A DNA stretch of 64,000 nucleotides, taken from the NCBI RefSeq assembly GCF_003938605.1, contig NZ_RHWX01000007.1, positions 62,001 through 126,000 on the forward strand. Reading direction: 5' to 3'. A program made the position numbers and the translations under genes. Positions 50,123 to 58,861 of the stretch are shown piece by piece. Within the stretch, counting starts at the first letter, position 1; the number at the start of each line of letters is the position of its first letter. This stretch comes from Brevundimonas sp. 357 (GTDB lineage Bacteria; Pseudomonadota; Alphaproteobacteria; Caulobacterales; Caulobacteraceae). A model generated the notes under the pieces. It made no database searches. It worked only from the letters and a program-made list of their open reading frames with translations, and was not told where the DNA came from.

Positions 50123-51715
50123 TTAACGCTCCAGCAGCGCATTTCCGGCGCGGCGTCGCCCCGCGATCAGCATTATAACCAGCAGGACGGCGAACCCCAT
50201 ATCGCCCCACCGGCCGTAAAGCGTCGGCGCCGCCGCCTGAGGCAGACGCACATCGATGATCCCGGCCTGACCGGGGTCCAGCCGCTTGCCTTCGACGATG
50301 CGGCCCCACGGATCGATCATGGCCGAAACGCCGGTCGGCGTGGCCCGCGCCACCGGCAGGCCCGTCTCCAGCGCGCGATAGGAGGCCAGGTTCAGATGCT
50401 GGCGCGGGCCCGACGTCTTGCCGAACCAGGCGTCGTTGGAGACGTTGACGATCCACGCCGGGCGCGTCGCCCCCGTCGCCGGCGTAAAGCCCGGATAGAG
50501 GGCCTCGTAGCAGATCAGCGGCTGCACCGGCGGCGCGTTGACCAGGCTGATCGGCGCGGGCGTCGGTCCGGCGGTGAAATCGGCGGGAACGTGAACCAGG
50601 CTACGCACGCCGATCTTGCTCATCAGTTCGCCCATCGGCAGGTATTCGCCGAACGGCACCAGCCGGTGCTTGTCATAGATGGGGCCGATGCGCAGCCCCG
50701 CCTCGCCGCCTTCGTCGTGCAGGGCGAACAGGCTGTTGTAATAGCGGGCGCCGGTCTCGGCGCTCGGGTCCGACTCGCCCCGGCTCAGGCCCGCCAACAG
50801 GGTCTGGCCGGTCTGCAGCGCAGCGGCCACCGCATAGGCGTCGTTGGTGGCGAACAGGTCATTGGCCGTCGTCGGCAGGGCGCCCTCGGGCCAGATCACC
50901 ACGTCAGGCAGGGCGGCGGCGGGCTGGGCCGTCAGCTCCAGATAACGGCCCAGGATGGCGTGATAGGCCTCGGGGCTCCACTTGTAGTCCTGGGCGATGT
51001 CGGCCTGGACCAGGCGCACCAAGGTCGGGGTCTCCACCACCTGCGCCGATGACAGACGCACGGCGCCGAAGGCAAACAGGCCGATCAGGGTCGACACGCC
51101 CAGCCCCGCCGCGATCAGGCGCGGGCGACGCGGCCCGGCGTCGGCCAGAGTCGCAAACGCGCTGACCGCCGCCACCGTGACCAGGCCCAGCCCATAGACC
51201 CCGCCGATCGAGGCGAACTGGGACATGGCCGATCCGGCCGCCCAGCTCGCGCCCGCCGGGTTCCACGGAAAGCCCGTCAGCACATGGCCGCGCGTCCATT
51301 CCAGCAGGGCGAACAGGGCCGCGAACAGCAGGACGCGCCACACGCCTGCCGGACTGAGCCGGCGATAGGCCATGGTCGCCAGCCCCCAGAACAGCCCCAT
51401 GCCCGCCGGCAGCAGGCTGGCCGCGAAGGGCGCCATCCACGCCTGGGCCGGATTGACCAGGAAGGCCTCGGCCACCCACCAGCAGCCGATGAAGAAATAG
51501 GCGAAGCCGGCCAGCCAGCCGACCCAGAAGCCGCCCTTCATGCCGCCTGAACGATCCGCCAGCAGCAGCAGCAGCGGATAGCCCAACAGCCCCGGCAGGA
51601 AACCGAACGGCGGATGCGCCAGGGCGGCGCCCGCCCCGGCCAGAAGCGCCAGAACGATCCGGCCCCAGCGGTTGTTCAGAAGGCCCGCGAACCGGGCGGC
51701 GATCGCCCCGCTCAC
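50123..51715 (-). CDS. lnt: Apolipoprotein N-acyltransferase
   Basis: A 530-residue inner-membrane protein. About seven N-terminal transmembrane helices (residues 15-215) precede a nitrilase-fold periplasmic domain with the Glu-Lys-Cys triad: VIWPEGALPT, DKHRLVPFGEYLP and PLICYEALYPG. It adds the third acyl chain to lipoproteins. The start is GTG, overlapping the ybeY stop by 4 bases. In many relatives a CorC-like gene stands between ybeY and lnt; it is missing here. Confidence 0.95.
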   Translation of the reverse strand: MSGAIAARFAGLLNNRWGRIVLALLAGAGAALAHPPFGFLPGLLGYPLLLLLADRSGGMKGGFWVGWLAGFAYFFIGCWWVAEAFLVNPAQAWMAPFAASLLPAGMGLFWGLATMAYRRLSPAGVWRVLLFAALFALLEWTRGHVLTGFPWNPAGASWAAGSAMSQFASIGGVYGLGLVTVAAVSAFATLADAGPRRPRLIAAGLGVSTLIGLFAFGAVRLSSAQVVETPTLVRLVQADIAQDYKWSPEAYHAILGRYLELTAQPAAALPDVVIWPEGALPTTANDLFATNDAYAVAAALQTGQTLLAGLSRGESDPSAETGARYYNSLFALHDEGGEAGLRIGPIYDKHRLVPFGEYLPMGELMSKIGVRSLVHVPADFTAGPTPAPISLVNAPPVQPLICYEALYPGFTPATGATRPAWIVNVSNDAWFGKTSGPRQHLNLASYRALETGLPVARATPTGVSAMIDPWGRIVEGKRLDPGQAGIIDVRLPQAAAPTLYGRWGDMGFAVLLVIMLIAGRRRAGNALLER

Positions 51716-52182
51716 GCGGCGCCCTCATGCTCGATCGCACCATTCTCGGCGGCATAGGGGTCGGCGACGCCCAATTCGGCCAGGATCTCGCGCTCCTCGG
51801 CCTCCATCTCCTCGGCCTCGGCGTCGTCCTCGTGATCGCGGCCCAGCAGGTGCAGCACGCCGTGGACGACCAGATGGCTCAGATGATCCGACAGGGTCTT
51901 GCCCTGCGCCGCAGCCTCAGCCGCGCAATAGGCGTAGCCCAGCACCACGTCGCCCAGATGCGGAAAGGCGCTTTCCGCGGCGGGGAAGGACAGGACGTTC
52001 GTCGGCCGGTCCTTGTCGCGGAACCGCTTGTTCAGATCCTGCACCGCCGCGTCATCGGCCAGCAGCACCACCACATCGCCCTCGATGGCTCCAAGGGCGG
52101 CCACGGCCGCGCGCTCGGCAACCGCCGCCGCCTCGGGCAGGGCCTCGGTCCAGCCTTCGCTGTCGATCTCGACCTCGATCAT
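51712..52182 (-). CDS. ybeY: Endoribonuclease YbeY
   Basis: A 156-residue metal-dependent RNase for 16S rRNA 3'-end maturation and ribosome quality control. The zinc site HLVVHGVLHLLGRDHED (HxxxHxxxxxH) and RFRDKDRPTNVLSFP are diagnostic. The ATG overlaps the phoH stop by one base and its own stop overlaps lnt by 4, so phoH-ybeY-lnt is one operon. Confidence 0.96.
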   Translation of the reverse strand: MIEVEIDSEGWTEALPEAAAVAERAAVAALGAIEGDVVVLLADDAAVQDLNKRFRDKDRPTNVLSFPAAESAFPHLGDVVLGYAYCAAEAAAQGKTLSDHLSHLVVHGVLHLLGRDHEDDAEAEEMEAEEREILAELGVADPYAAENGAIEHEGAA

Positions 52183-53189
52183 CAGGCGTCGTCCTCAAGG
52201 TCGGGGAAGGGGCGGCTGCGCGCCGCATCGGAATCATAGGCGCGCACGATGCGCTCGACCATGGCGTGGCGCACCACGTCCTCGGACTTGAACTGCTGAA
52301 CGCCGACGCCCTCCACGTCCTTCAGGATGCGCAGGGCGTGAGCCAGGCCGGAATCGCGCGGGTTCAGCAGGTCGACCTGCGACGGATCCCCCGTCACCAC
52401 CATGCGCGCGCCCTCGCCCAGACGGGTCAGCACCATCTTCATCTGCATGCGCGAGGTGTTCTGCGCCTCATCGACGATGATGAAGGCGTGGCTCAGGGTG
52501 CGGCCGCGCATGAAGGCGATGGGGGCGGCCTCGATCTCGCCCTTCTCGCGACGGCGGCGCACGTCGTCAACGCCGAGGATGTCGTTCAGCGACTCCCAGA
52601 TCGGGGCCAGATAGGGGTCGACCTTCTCGTTCAGGTCGCCGGGCAGAAAGCCCAGCTTCTCGCCCGCCTCGACCGCCGGACGGGTGATGACCAGCCGGTC
52701 CACCTGCCCCCGCTTCAGCAGGGAGGCGCCGTAGGCCGCCGCCAGGAAGGTCTTGCCCGTGCCCGCCGGGCCGACGCCGAAGGTCAGCTCGCAGCGGCCC
52801 AGCATCTCCAGATAACGCGCCTGAGACGCCGTCTTGGGAGCGATGGCGCCGCGACGGCCGACCGGGAGAGCCGCGCCTTCGGGTACGCTGCGACCTGGGC
52901 TGCGGCCCGCCGGTTCGGCGCGCGGCTGGGTCACGGCCGCGCCCAGGGCGGTGCGCACGTCGGCCTCGGTGATCTCTGCGCCCGCCTCGGCCCGGTTCGA
53001 CAGGGCCTCGATCACCCGGCGCGCCTGGGCGCGATCCCGCGTCGAGCCGTTGATCGACACCCCGCCGCCCGGCGTCTCGACCAGCACCTTGAAGGCGTCC
53101 TCGATCAGGGCCAGGTGACGGCTCTGCGGCCCGATGACGGCGCGCAGGGCCTCATCGCTGAGGGACAGGAACTCGGACTCTCGCGCCAT
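52182..53189 (-). CDS. phoH: PhoH family ATPase/predicted RNA helicase
   Basis: A 335-residue P-loop protein: an N-terminal KH-like part (residues 10-80), then the PhoH domain with Walker A FGVGPAGTGKTFLAAAYG, Walker B AFIIVDEAQNTSRMQMK and the sensor VVTGDPSQVDL. It is thought to act with YbeY in RNA metabolism and is adjacent to ybeY in most proteobacteria, as here. Confidence 0.95.
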   Translation of the reverse strand: MARESEFLSLSDEALRAVIGPQSRHLALIEDAFKVLVETPGGGVSINGSTRDRAQARRVIEALSNRAEAGAEITEADVRTALGAAVTQPRAEPAGRSPGRSVPEGAALPVGRRGAIAPKTASQARYLEMLGRCELTFGVGPAGTGKTFLAAAYGASLLKRGQVDRLVITRPAVEAGEKLGFLPGDLNEKVDPYLAPIWESLNDILGVDDVRRRREKGEIEAAPIAFMRGRTLSHAFIIVDEAQNTSRMQMKMVLTRLGEGARMVVTGDPSQVDLLNPRDSGLAHALRILKDVEGVGVQQFKSEDVVRHAMVERIVRAYDSDAARSRPFPDLEDDA

Positions 53190-53204
53190 GAGGTCTCCTT
53201 AAGA

Positions 53205-53246
53205 GTCCCTGTCGCCTCGCACGCGGTGCGAGGCTGCCTGAGGGAC
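53205..53246 (+). repeat. Dispersed palindromic element, copy 7
   Basis: Arms GTCCCT and AGGGAC with an inner GCCTCGCAC / GTGCGAGGC stem (9 bp) and GCTGCCTG in place of GCTGCTTG. It fills the phoH-miaB gap and would form a hairpin in the shared transcript. Confidence 0.75.
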
Positions 53247-53293
53247 GTTGTTGCGTGTTCCCATCCCGCACACGGCGCGTGGCGGAAAAGGCG

Positions 53294-54697
53294 TCAGTTC
53301 GTCTGGATCAGTCGGCCGGACAGGCTGTTCTGCTGACCGCTGATGATCTCGACCGGAACGATCCGGCCGATCAGTTGATCCGCGTCGTCGACGTGGACCG
53401 ATTGCAGATAGGGGGAGCGGCCGATGGCCTGGGCGCCGTGGCGGCCCTTCTTCTCGAACAGCACCGGCAGGACGCGCCCGGCCAGCGACTGGTTGAAGGC
53501 GACCTGTTGCCCGGTCAGCAAGCCTTGCAGGGCGTGCAGACGCTCCTTGGCCACGGCGTCCGGAACCTGGGCCGCCATGGTCGCGGCGGGCGTGCCGGGA
53601 CGCGGCGAATACATGAAGGAGAAGGCGCTGGCGTAGTTCACCCGCCGCACCAGATCCATCGTGTCCTCGAAATCGCGATCCGTCTCGCCGGGGAAGCCGA
53701 CGATGAAGTCGCCCGCCATCGCCATGTCGGGCCGCGCCTCGCGGATGCGGTCAATCAGGTCGAAATACTTCTGACGCCCATGCTTGCGGTTCATCAGGCG
53801 CAGAATGCGGTCCGAACCCGCCTGAACCGGCAGGTGCAGATAGGGCATCAGGGCGTCCAGTTCGCCGTGCGCCGCGATCAGGTCGTCCGACATGTCGTTC
53901 GGGTGGCTGGTCGTATAGCGAATACGGTCGATGCCCGGGATGGCCGCCAGGGCGTAGGCCAGCTTCGCCAGGGTGAACGGCTTTCCGTCCGGCCCTTCGC
54001 CGTCATAGGCGTTGACGTTCTGGCCCAGCAGGGTGACTTCGCGCACGCCCCGATCAGCCAGGGACCGGGCCTCGGCCAGCACCGCCGCGACCGGCCGCGA
54101 CCACTCGGCGCCGCGCGTATAGGGCACGACGCAGAAGGTGCAGAACTTGTCGCAGCCCTCCTGCACCGTCAGGAAGGCCGTCACCCCCTCCGTGCCGCGC
54201 GTCGCGGGCAGGGCGTCAAACTTCTCATTCGGCGCGAAGTCGGCGCCGATGCGCTCGCCCCGCGCCCGCGCCGTGCGGGTCAGCAGTTCCGGCAGCTGGT
54301 GATAGGCCTGAGGCCCGACCACCAGATCGACCGCCGGCTGGCGTTTCATGATCTCCTCGCCCTCGGCCTGGGCGACGCAGCCGGCCACGGCGATGGTCAT
54401 GCCGCCCTGACCCGCCGCCATGCGCCGGTCCCGCATTTCCCGCAGCTTGCCCAGCTCGGAATAGACCTTCTCCGCCGCCTTCTCGCGAATGTGGCAGGTG
54501 TTCAGGATGACGAAGTCGGCGTCTTCCGGCGTTTCGGTCGGGGCGTAGCCCAACGGCCGCAGCACATCGGCCATGCGCTCGGAGTCATAGACGTTCATCT
54601 GACAACCATAGGTCTTGATGAACAGGCGCTTGGGCGCGGCGCTCGCCTCAGATGCGCCAGCGTCCGCCGAGGCGGGAGTGTCGAGCGTATCAGTCAT
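53294..54697 (-). CDS. miaB: tRNA-2-methylthio-N6-dimethylallyladenosine synthase
   Basis: A 467-residue radical SAM methylthiotransferase. The N-terminal UPF0004 domain has [15 protein letters not shown], the radical SAM motif is [18 protein letters not shown] (CxxxCxxC), and a C-terminal TRAM domain ends in LIQTN. It modifies A37 of tRNAs reading U-starting codons. About 30 N-terminal residues are Ala/Ser-rich. It is followed by phoH after 104 bp containing a palindromic element. Confidence 0.96.
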   Translation of the reverse strand: MTDTLDTPASADAGASEASAAPKRLFIKTYGCQMNVYDSERMADVLRPLGYAPTETPEDADFVILNTCHIREKAAEKVYSELGKLREMRDRRMAAGQGGMTIAVAGCVAQAEGEEIMKRQPAVDLVVGPQAYHQLPELLTRTARARGERIGADFAPNEKFDALPATRGTEGVTAFLTVQEGCDKFCTFCVVPYTRGAEWSRPVAAVLAEARSLADRGVREVTLLGQNVNAYDGEGPDGKPFTLAKLAYALAAIPGIDRIRYTTSHPNDMSDDLIAAHGELDALMPYLHLPVQAGSDRILRLMNRKHGRQKYFDLIDRIREARPDMAMAGDFIVGFPGETDRDFEDTMDLVRRVNYASAFSFMYSPRPGTPAATMAAQVPDAVAKERLHALQGLLTGQQVAFNQSLAGRVLPVLFEKKGRHGAQAIGRSPYLQSVHVDDADQLIGRIVPVEIISGQQNSLSGRLIQTN

Positions 54698-54767
54698 GCA
54701 CGGCTTATGATCGCCGAAATCGACGACGGCAAGCGCGAGCGCGGCTCGGGACGAACGGCGACCGAAG

Positions 54768-55235
54768 TCAGCCTTCGTCCTCGGCGCGATGACGCTTGTA
54801 GATCAGGCCTTCGCGCTCGCTCGGCTCGACGCCGGGGATGGCGTGGCCGTACAGCTCCAGCTTGTGGCCGACCAGTTCGAAGCCCAGGCGCTTGGCGATC
54901 TCGGTCTTCAGCCGTTCGATCTCGGCGTCGAAGAATTCGATGACCTCGCCCGTCTTGGTGTCGATCAGGTGATCGTGGTGGTCGTCGCCGGCCTCTTCAT
55001 AGCGGCTGCGGCCGTCGCCGAAGTCGTGCTTCTCGACCACGCCCGCCTCTTCGAACAGGCGCACGGTGCGATAGACCGTGGCGATGGAGATATGCGGATC
55101 GATCGCCGAGGCCCGGCGATACAGTTCCTCCACATCGGGATGGTCTTCGGCGTTCGACAGGACGCGGGCGATCACCCGACGTTGCTCAGTCATGCGCATG
55201 CCGCGCTCGGCGCAGAGTTTTTCGATCCGGTCCAT
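54768..55235 (-). CDS. fur: Ferric uptake regulator Fur
   Basis: A 155-residue metalloregulator. The winged-helix part has [14 protein letters not shown] and [17 protein letters not shown]; the metal site includes DDHHDHLID and the Glu/His residues near [11 protein letters not shown]. The C-terminal Cys pairs found in many Fur proteins are absent. It controls iron uptake genes. Its position between rimI and miaB is conserved in alphaproteobacteria. Confidence 0.95.
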   Translation of the reverse strand: MDRIEKLCAERGMRMTEQRRVIARVLSNAEDHPDVEELYRRASAIDPHISIATVYRTVRLFEEAGVVEKHDFGDGRSRYEEAGDDHHDHLIDTKTGEVIEFFDAEIERLKTEIAKRLGFELVGHKLELYGHAIPGVEPSEREGLIYKRHRAEDEG

Positions 55236-55272
55236 GGCGGCGAAGATAGGCTGTACCGTCGCCTTATGGAAG

Positions 55273-55707
55273 CTATCGAGGAAAGTTCAGGACAAGCGTC
55301 AACGCATCCTCTCCGCTTCCGTCCGCATACGAATAATAGCCGCGACGACGTCCCATCTCGACGAAGCCGCTTCGGGCGTAGAGGGCGCGGGCGGCGACGT
55401 TGCCCTCGGCCACCTCCAGGAACATCCGCTCGGCTCCCAGGGCGGCGGCCCGCACCACCGCCGCCTCGACCAGGCGAACGCCCAGACCCGCGCGACGCGC
55501 CGAGGGCCGCACCGCCAGGGTCAGGATCTCGGCTTCGTCGACCACGACGCGGATCAGGATGAAGCCGTCCTGCTCAGCCACGGCGAACACGCCCGGCGCG
55601 GCCAGCAGTTCGGTCAGGGCCGCTTCATCCCACGACGCCGCAAAGGCCTCGGCGTGGATCGCCGCCAGACGCCCAGGATCGACCGCCTGAAAGAGCGGCG
55701 CGCTCAC
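55273..55707 (-). CDS. rimI: Ribosomal protein alanine N-acetyltransferase RimI-type
   Basis: A 144-residue GNAT acetyltransferase. The acetyl-CoA loop is VRPSARRAGLGVRLVEAAV, and EVAEGNVAARALYARSGFVE is the RimI-type C-terminal signature. It acetylates the N-terminus of S18 in model bacteria. The start is GTG, overlapping the tsaB stop by 4 bases, a standard gene order. Confidence 0.92.
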   Translation of the reverse strand: MSAPLFQAVDPGRLAAIHAEAFAASWDEAALTELLAAPGVFAVAEQDGFILIRVVVDEAEILTLAVRPSARRAGLGVRLVEAAVVRAAALGAERMFLEVAEGNVAARALYARSGFVEMGRRRGYYSYADGSGEDALTLVLNFPR

Positions 55708-56411
55708 GCGGCGGGCTGGCGCGGCTGGCCCGGCAGGCGGCTGGGCGGCGTAGCGTCGGGCGCGCGCAGATAGAGGGGAACAGGCGGCGAGGTCGCCGGA
55801 TCGGCGGCCAGTGTCAGGGCGGCCAGCGCCTCTGGCGCGGGCGCCGCCAGAAGCGACCGCCGCGCGGCGGTGAAATCCTCAGGGAAGGCCTCGGACAGAA
55901 CCGCCGCTCCCGATCCGACCAGGACCGGCGTCCCCGCCCCCGCCTCGGCCAGGATGCGGTCGCGCGCCGTCTCCAAAGGCCAGGCTTCGGCTTCGCCCAG
56001 CGGCGCGCCGCCGCGGAACAGCCGCGCATAGACCTGACCCCGGCGGGCGTCGATCACGGCGGCGACCAGCCCTTCGGCCTCGACCGAGGCGGCCAGGGCG
56101 TCCAGCGTCGAGACCCCGATCACCGGTCGATTCAGCGCCGCCCCCAGACCCAGGGCGAAGGCCAGGCCCACGCGCAGGCCGGTGAACGAGCCCGGCCCCA
56201 CCGTCACCCCGATGCGGTCCACGCCGTCGAAGCCCCCCGCCTCATCCGCCGCGTCGCGGGCCAGACCGCCCAGCCGCTCCTGATGGCCCTTGGTCATCTG
56301 TTCGCTGCGCAGTCCCAGAATGCGCAAACCCGCGCCCGCGTCGACTCCGCCGTCCGCGAACACCCCGGCGACGCAAGCGCCCAGCGCCGTATCGATGACC
56401 ATGACCTTCAT
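55704..56411 (-). CDS. tsaB: tRNA threonylcarbamoyladenosine biosynthesis protein TsaB
   Basis: A 235-residue ASKHA-fold partner of TsaD in t6A37 synthesis. The start MKVMVIDTALGACVAGVF and the motif GPGSFTGLRVGLAFALGLG are diagnostic; the C-terminus has PLYLRAPDA. It is coupled to rimI. No tsaD or tsaE is in this window. Confidence 0.94.
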   Translation of the reverse strand: MKVMVIDTALGACVAGVFADGGVDAGAGLRILGLRSEQMTKGHQERLGGLARDAADEAGGFDGVDRIGVTVGPGSFTGLRVGLAFALGLGAALNRPVIGVSTLDALAASVEAEGLVAAVIDARRGQVYARLFRGGAPLGEAEAWPLETARDRILAEAGAGTPVLVGSGAAVLSEAFPEDFTAARRSLLAAPAPEALAALTLAADPATSPPVPLYLRAPDATPPSRLPGQPRQPAA

Positions 56412-56432
56412 GGCCTGTCCCTAGCGCGTCGT

Positions 56433-56819
56433 TCAGGCCGCCGCCAGCGGCGCCGGTTCGGCCAGAGCCTGAACCACCCGCGTCAGGGCGCGACGCACCT
56501 CGGGGTCGGCGATACGGGGGAAGGCGTCGGCCAGACCCCGCCCCTCGACGCTGCCCAGCAGCGCCGCCGCCGGATTCTCCGTCTCGACCGCATCCGGCCG
56601 GACGGGAAAGAAGTCGGCCACCGAACAGCCCAAGGCCGTCGCCACCTGATGCAGACGCGACGCCGAGACCCGGTTGGCGCCCGCCTCATACTTCTGAACC
56701 TGCTGGAAGCTGACGCCCAGCTCGCGCGCCAGCGCCGACTGCGACAGGCCCAGGGCGGACCGTCGGGCGGCGATCCTCAAGCCGACGGCCTGGTCGATCT
56801 GTTGAACGCTGCGGGACAT
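56433..56819 (-). CDS. XRE-family transcriptional regulator
   Basis: A 128-residue protein with an HTH (LGLSQSALARELGVSFQQVQ followed by KYEAGANRVSASRLHQVATA) very like that of the gene at 49605, then an acidic C-terminal segment ending in LAEPAPLAAA. GGAGG precedes the ATG at 56819; eight upstream codons are rejected for lack of a site. It lies 21 bp upstream of tsaB on the same strand. Target unknown. Confidence 0.86.
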   Translation of the reverse strand: MSRSVQQIDQAVGLRIAARRSALGLSQSALARELGVSFQQVQKYEAGANRVSASRLHQVATALGCSVADFFPVRPDAVETENPAAALLGSVEGRGLADAFPRIADPEVRRALTRVVQALAEPAPLAAA

Positions 56820-56882
56820 GACGACGCCTCCGATTGCAATCACAACGTTTCACAACCCGCCGCAGAACGCAACTATTTCGTT

Positions 56883-57476
56883 TCATTCCTCATCAAGACG
56901 CGCCGTTACAGCCGACACCGCACGCACGGCTGCGCGCGCCATGCGCTCGATTCCGTCCAGCCCGCCCGCGCCGCGCACGATGATCTCGTCCTCGTCGGCG
57001 CGCTCATAGATCCGCACCCGCACGTGGCCGTCTTCGGTCTCGATCACGCATCCCTGGTCCCGCCGCGGCCAGCGCCCGGGCGCGTACTCCAGCACCGTCC
57101 CCGCCGCCGCCCAGGGCGCCAGTTCATCGGTCTCCAGCCGGAGGCGCCGGCGGTCGGCGACCGCGCCGTCGAACGCCCGCCCCCGCGCCTCAAGGCCGCG
57201 CACGTCCCGCGTCGGTATCGGCGTCGCCGGCGCGCCCAGCATAGCCAGAGCCAGATCCTCGGGCGTCATGTCCAGCGCCCCGGTCAGGCGTCGCTGCACG
57301 TCGGGCCGGAACAGGCCGGGACGCTTGCCGGCTTCATAGAGACCCCAGCCCTGGCTAGTCATGCCGATCTTCTGGCCGGCCTCGGCCTGGCTCAAGCCGC
57401 GTTCGCGGCGCAAGGCCGCCAGGGCCTCGCCCAGAAGGCGGGCCTCATTTTCGGTCTGATCGTCTGATGCGCGCAT
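56883..57476 (-). CDS. XRE-HTH protein with degenerate S24/LexA-like C-terminal domain
   Basis: A 197-residue protein. The N-terminal HTH is RGLSQAEAGQKIGMTSQGWG; the C-terminal region (about 110-170) with ETDELAPWAAAGTVLEY and CVIETEDGHVRVRIYER resembles the S24 peptidase fold of phage-type repressors, but the nucleophile Ser of the xSM motif is replaced (DEL), so self-cleavage is not expected. The role is unknown: a sensory repressor with a dead peptidase domain is one reading. Confidence 0.75.
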   Translation of the reverse strand: MRASDDQTENEARLLGEALAALRRERGLSQAEAGQKIGMTSQGWGLYEAGKRPGLFRPDVQRRLTGALDMTPEDLALAMLGAPATPIPTRDVRGLEARGRAFDGAVADRRRLRLETDELAPWAAAGTVLEYAPGRWPRRDQGCVIETEDGHVRVRIYERADEDEIIVRGAGGLDGIERMARAAVRAVSAVTARLDEE

Positions 57477-57540
57477 GACGTCACCATGCCCCGCGCCGTC
57501 GCCCGGCGCGAGCGTTTCATGTGAAACGCCCTCGAACGGA

Positions 57541-58101
57541 TCAGAGCACCTGTTCGACGCTCGTCACCTCGGGAACATAGTGGCGCATCATCTGCTCCAC
57601 CCCGGCCTTCAGCGTGGCCGAGGACGACGGACAGCCGGCGCAGGCGCCGCGCATCCGAAGGCGCAGAACCCCGGTGTCTTCGTCGAAATGATCGAACAGG
57701 ATGTCGCCGCCGTCCTGGGCCACGGCCGGACGGATGCGGCTGTCCAACAGGCCCTTGATCTCGGCCACGATCTCGCTGTCCGGCGCGCCGTCGTCATCGA
57801 CCGCCGCCGCGCCCGCCCGCACCAGCGGCGCGCCCGAGACGAAATGATCCATCACCACCGACAGGATCGGCGCCTTCATCGCCGGCCAGTCCGGGCCGTC
57901 CGCCGCGCGCGTGACCGACACGTAGTCGGCGCCGAAGAAGACGCCCTCGACGCCTTCCAGCTCGAACAGAGCCTCGGCCAGGGGCGAGGCCGCCGCCTCG
58001 TCGATGGTGCGGTATTCCAGAACCTCGTCCGTCGCGACCTCGCGGCCGGGCAGGAACTTCAGGACGTTCGGATTGGGCGTGGCTTCGGTCTGGATGAACA
58101 T
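57541..58101 (-). CDS. NfuA-type iron-sulfur carrier (NifU domain)
   Basis: A 186-residue Fe-S protein. The N-terminal Nfu_N domain begins MFIQTEATPNPNVLKFLPG; the C-terminal NifU domain has the CxxC cluster site GACAGCPSSSATLKAGVEQM. It carries 4Fe-4S clusters to apo-enzymes (candidates here would be AcnA, MiaB and HemW). It is the first gene of the minus-strand series that runs to lnt. Confidence 0.93.
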   Translation of the reverse strand: MFIQTEATPNPNVLKFLPGREVATDEVLEYRTIDEAAASPLAEALFELEGVEGVFFGADYVSVTRAADGPDWPAMKAPILSVVMDHFVSGAPLVRAGAAAVDDDGAPDSEIVAEIKGLLDSRIRPAVAQDGGDILFDHFDEDTGVLRLRMRGACAGCPSSSATLKAGVEQMMRHYVPEVTSVEQVL

Positions 58102-58287
58102 GGCCCGCAGATGCGCCCTGACGCGCGCCGGTTCAAGAGCCCCGCCGCCCGGCCTCTTGCGCTTTCATGCAAGGTCACGCTTGCGCTTCGTCCGCGACGC
58201 CCCCACCGTGCGCCCCATCTCCGGTCGCTCCCGGCCGGCGAGTTCTTAGTCTGACGGGCGCGCCCGTCGCCTGCCGGAGCCCCCCTC

Positions 58288-58761
58288 ATGTCCCGCCTGA
58301 CTCTCGCCGCCGCTGTCGCGGCCCTGACCGTTTGCGCCGCCCCCGCCTTCGCACAGGACGCCCCGCCAGCGCCGCCGGCCGCCGCGCCTGCGCCCGCCCG
58401 CACCCCCTCGCCGGAAGAAGCCGCCTTTGAAGCCAGGGGCGAGGCCTTCAACGCCGAGGCCGAGCGGATGAAGGCCGAACTGGACGCCGTAATCGAGGAT
58501 CCGGCTCTGGACGCCGAGACCAAGAAGACCCGTACCGACGCCATCATCACCCGCTACGAACCCGCCTTCAACGCCTTCGCCGACGACCTGGGCGCCTTCT
58601 TCCGCACCTTCGCCGAGAAGCCAGAGAACGCCGAGAAGAAGACCGAAATCCTGGCCGCCGCCGAAGCCGCCCCGGCCCAGATCCGCGCCATTCCGGCCCA
58701 GATCCGTCAAGCCGTCGCCCAGGCCGTGACCGCTCCGCCTGCTCCCGCCGCTGCGGACTGA
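58288..58761 (+). CDS. Small secreted helical protein (paralogue 1)
   Basis: A 157-residue protein with a signal peptide (cleavage at AFAQ-DA) and a Pro/Ala-rich linker. The mature part is highly charged and probably helical (EARGEAFNAEAERMKAELDA), ending in a second Pro/Ala segment. I recognise no family. It is followed after 100 bp by a similar gene. A perfect 16-bp palindrome GACGGGCGCGCCCGTC lies 20 bp upstream of the start (58253-58268). Confidence 0.72.
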   Translation: MSRLTLAAAVAALTVCAAPAFAQDAPPAPPAAAPAPARTPSPEEAAFEARGEAFNAEAERMKAELDAVIEDPALDAETKKTRTDAIITRYEPAFNAFADDLGAFFRTFAEKPENAEKKTEILAAAEAAPAQIRAIPAQIRQAVAQAVTAPPAPAAAD

Positions 58762-58821
58762 TCCCACGGATTGTGGCGTCGTCTTTCGCGCCTTACCGCG
58801 ATTTCACTTGAGCGTTCGCGC

Positions 58822-58853
58822 CCTTCGGCGGACCTTGCAGCGTCCGCCGAAGG
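58822..58853 (+). promoter_or_regulatory. Hairpin overlapping the Shine-Dalgarno of the gene at 58862
   Basis: A perfect 12-bp inverted repeat, CCTTCGGCGGAC / GTCCGCCGAAGG, with an 8-base loop. The 3' arm ends in AAGG, the first four bases of the AAGGAG ribosome site (58850-58855) that lies 6 bases before the ATG. There is no T run, so a terminator is unlikely. Confidence 0.65.
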
Positions 58854-58861
58854 AGCTTCCC

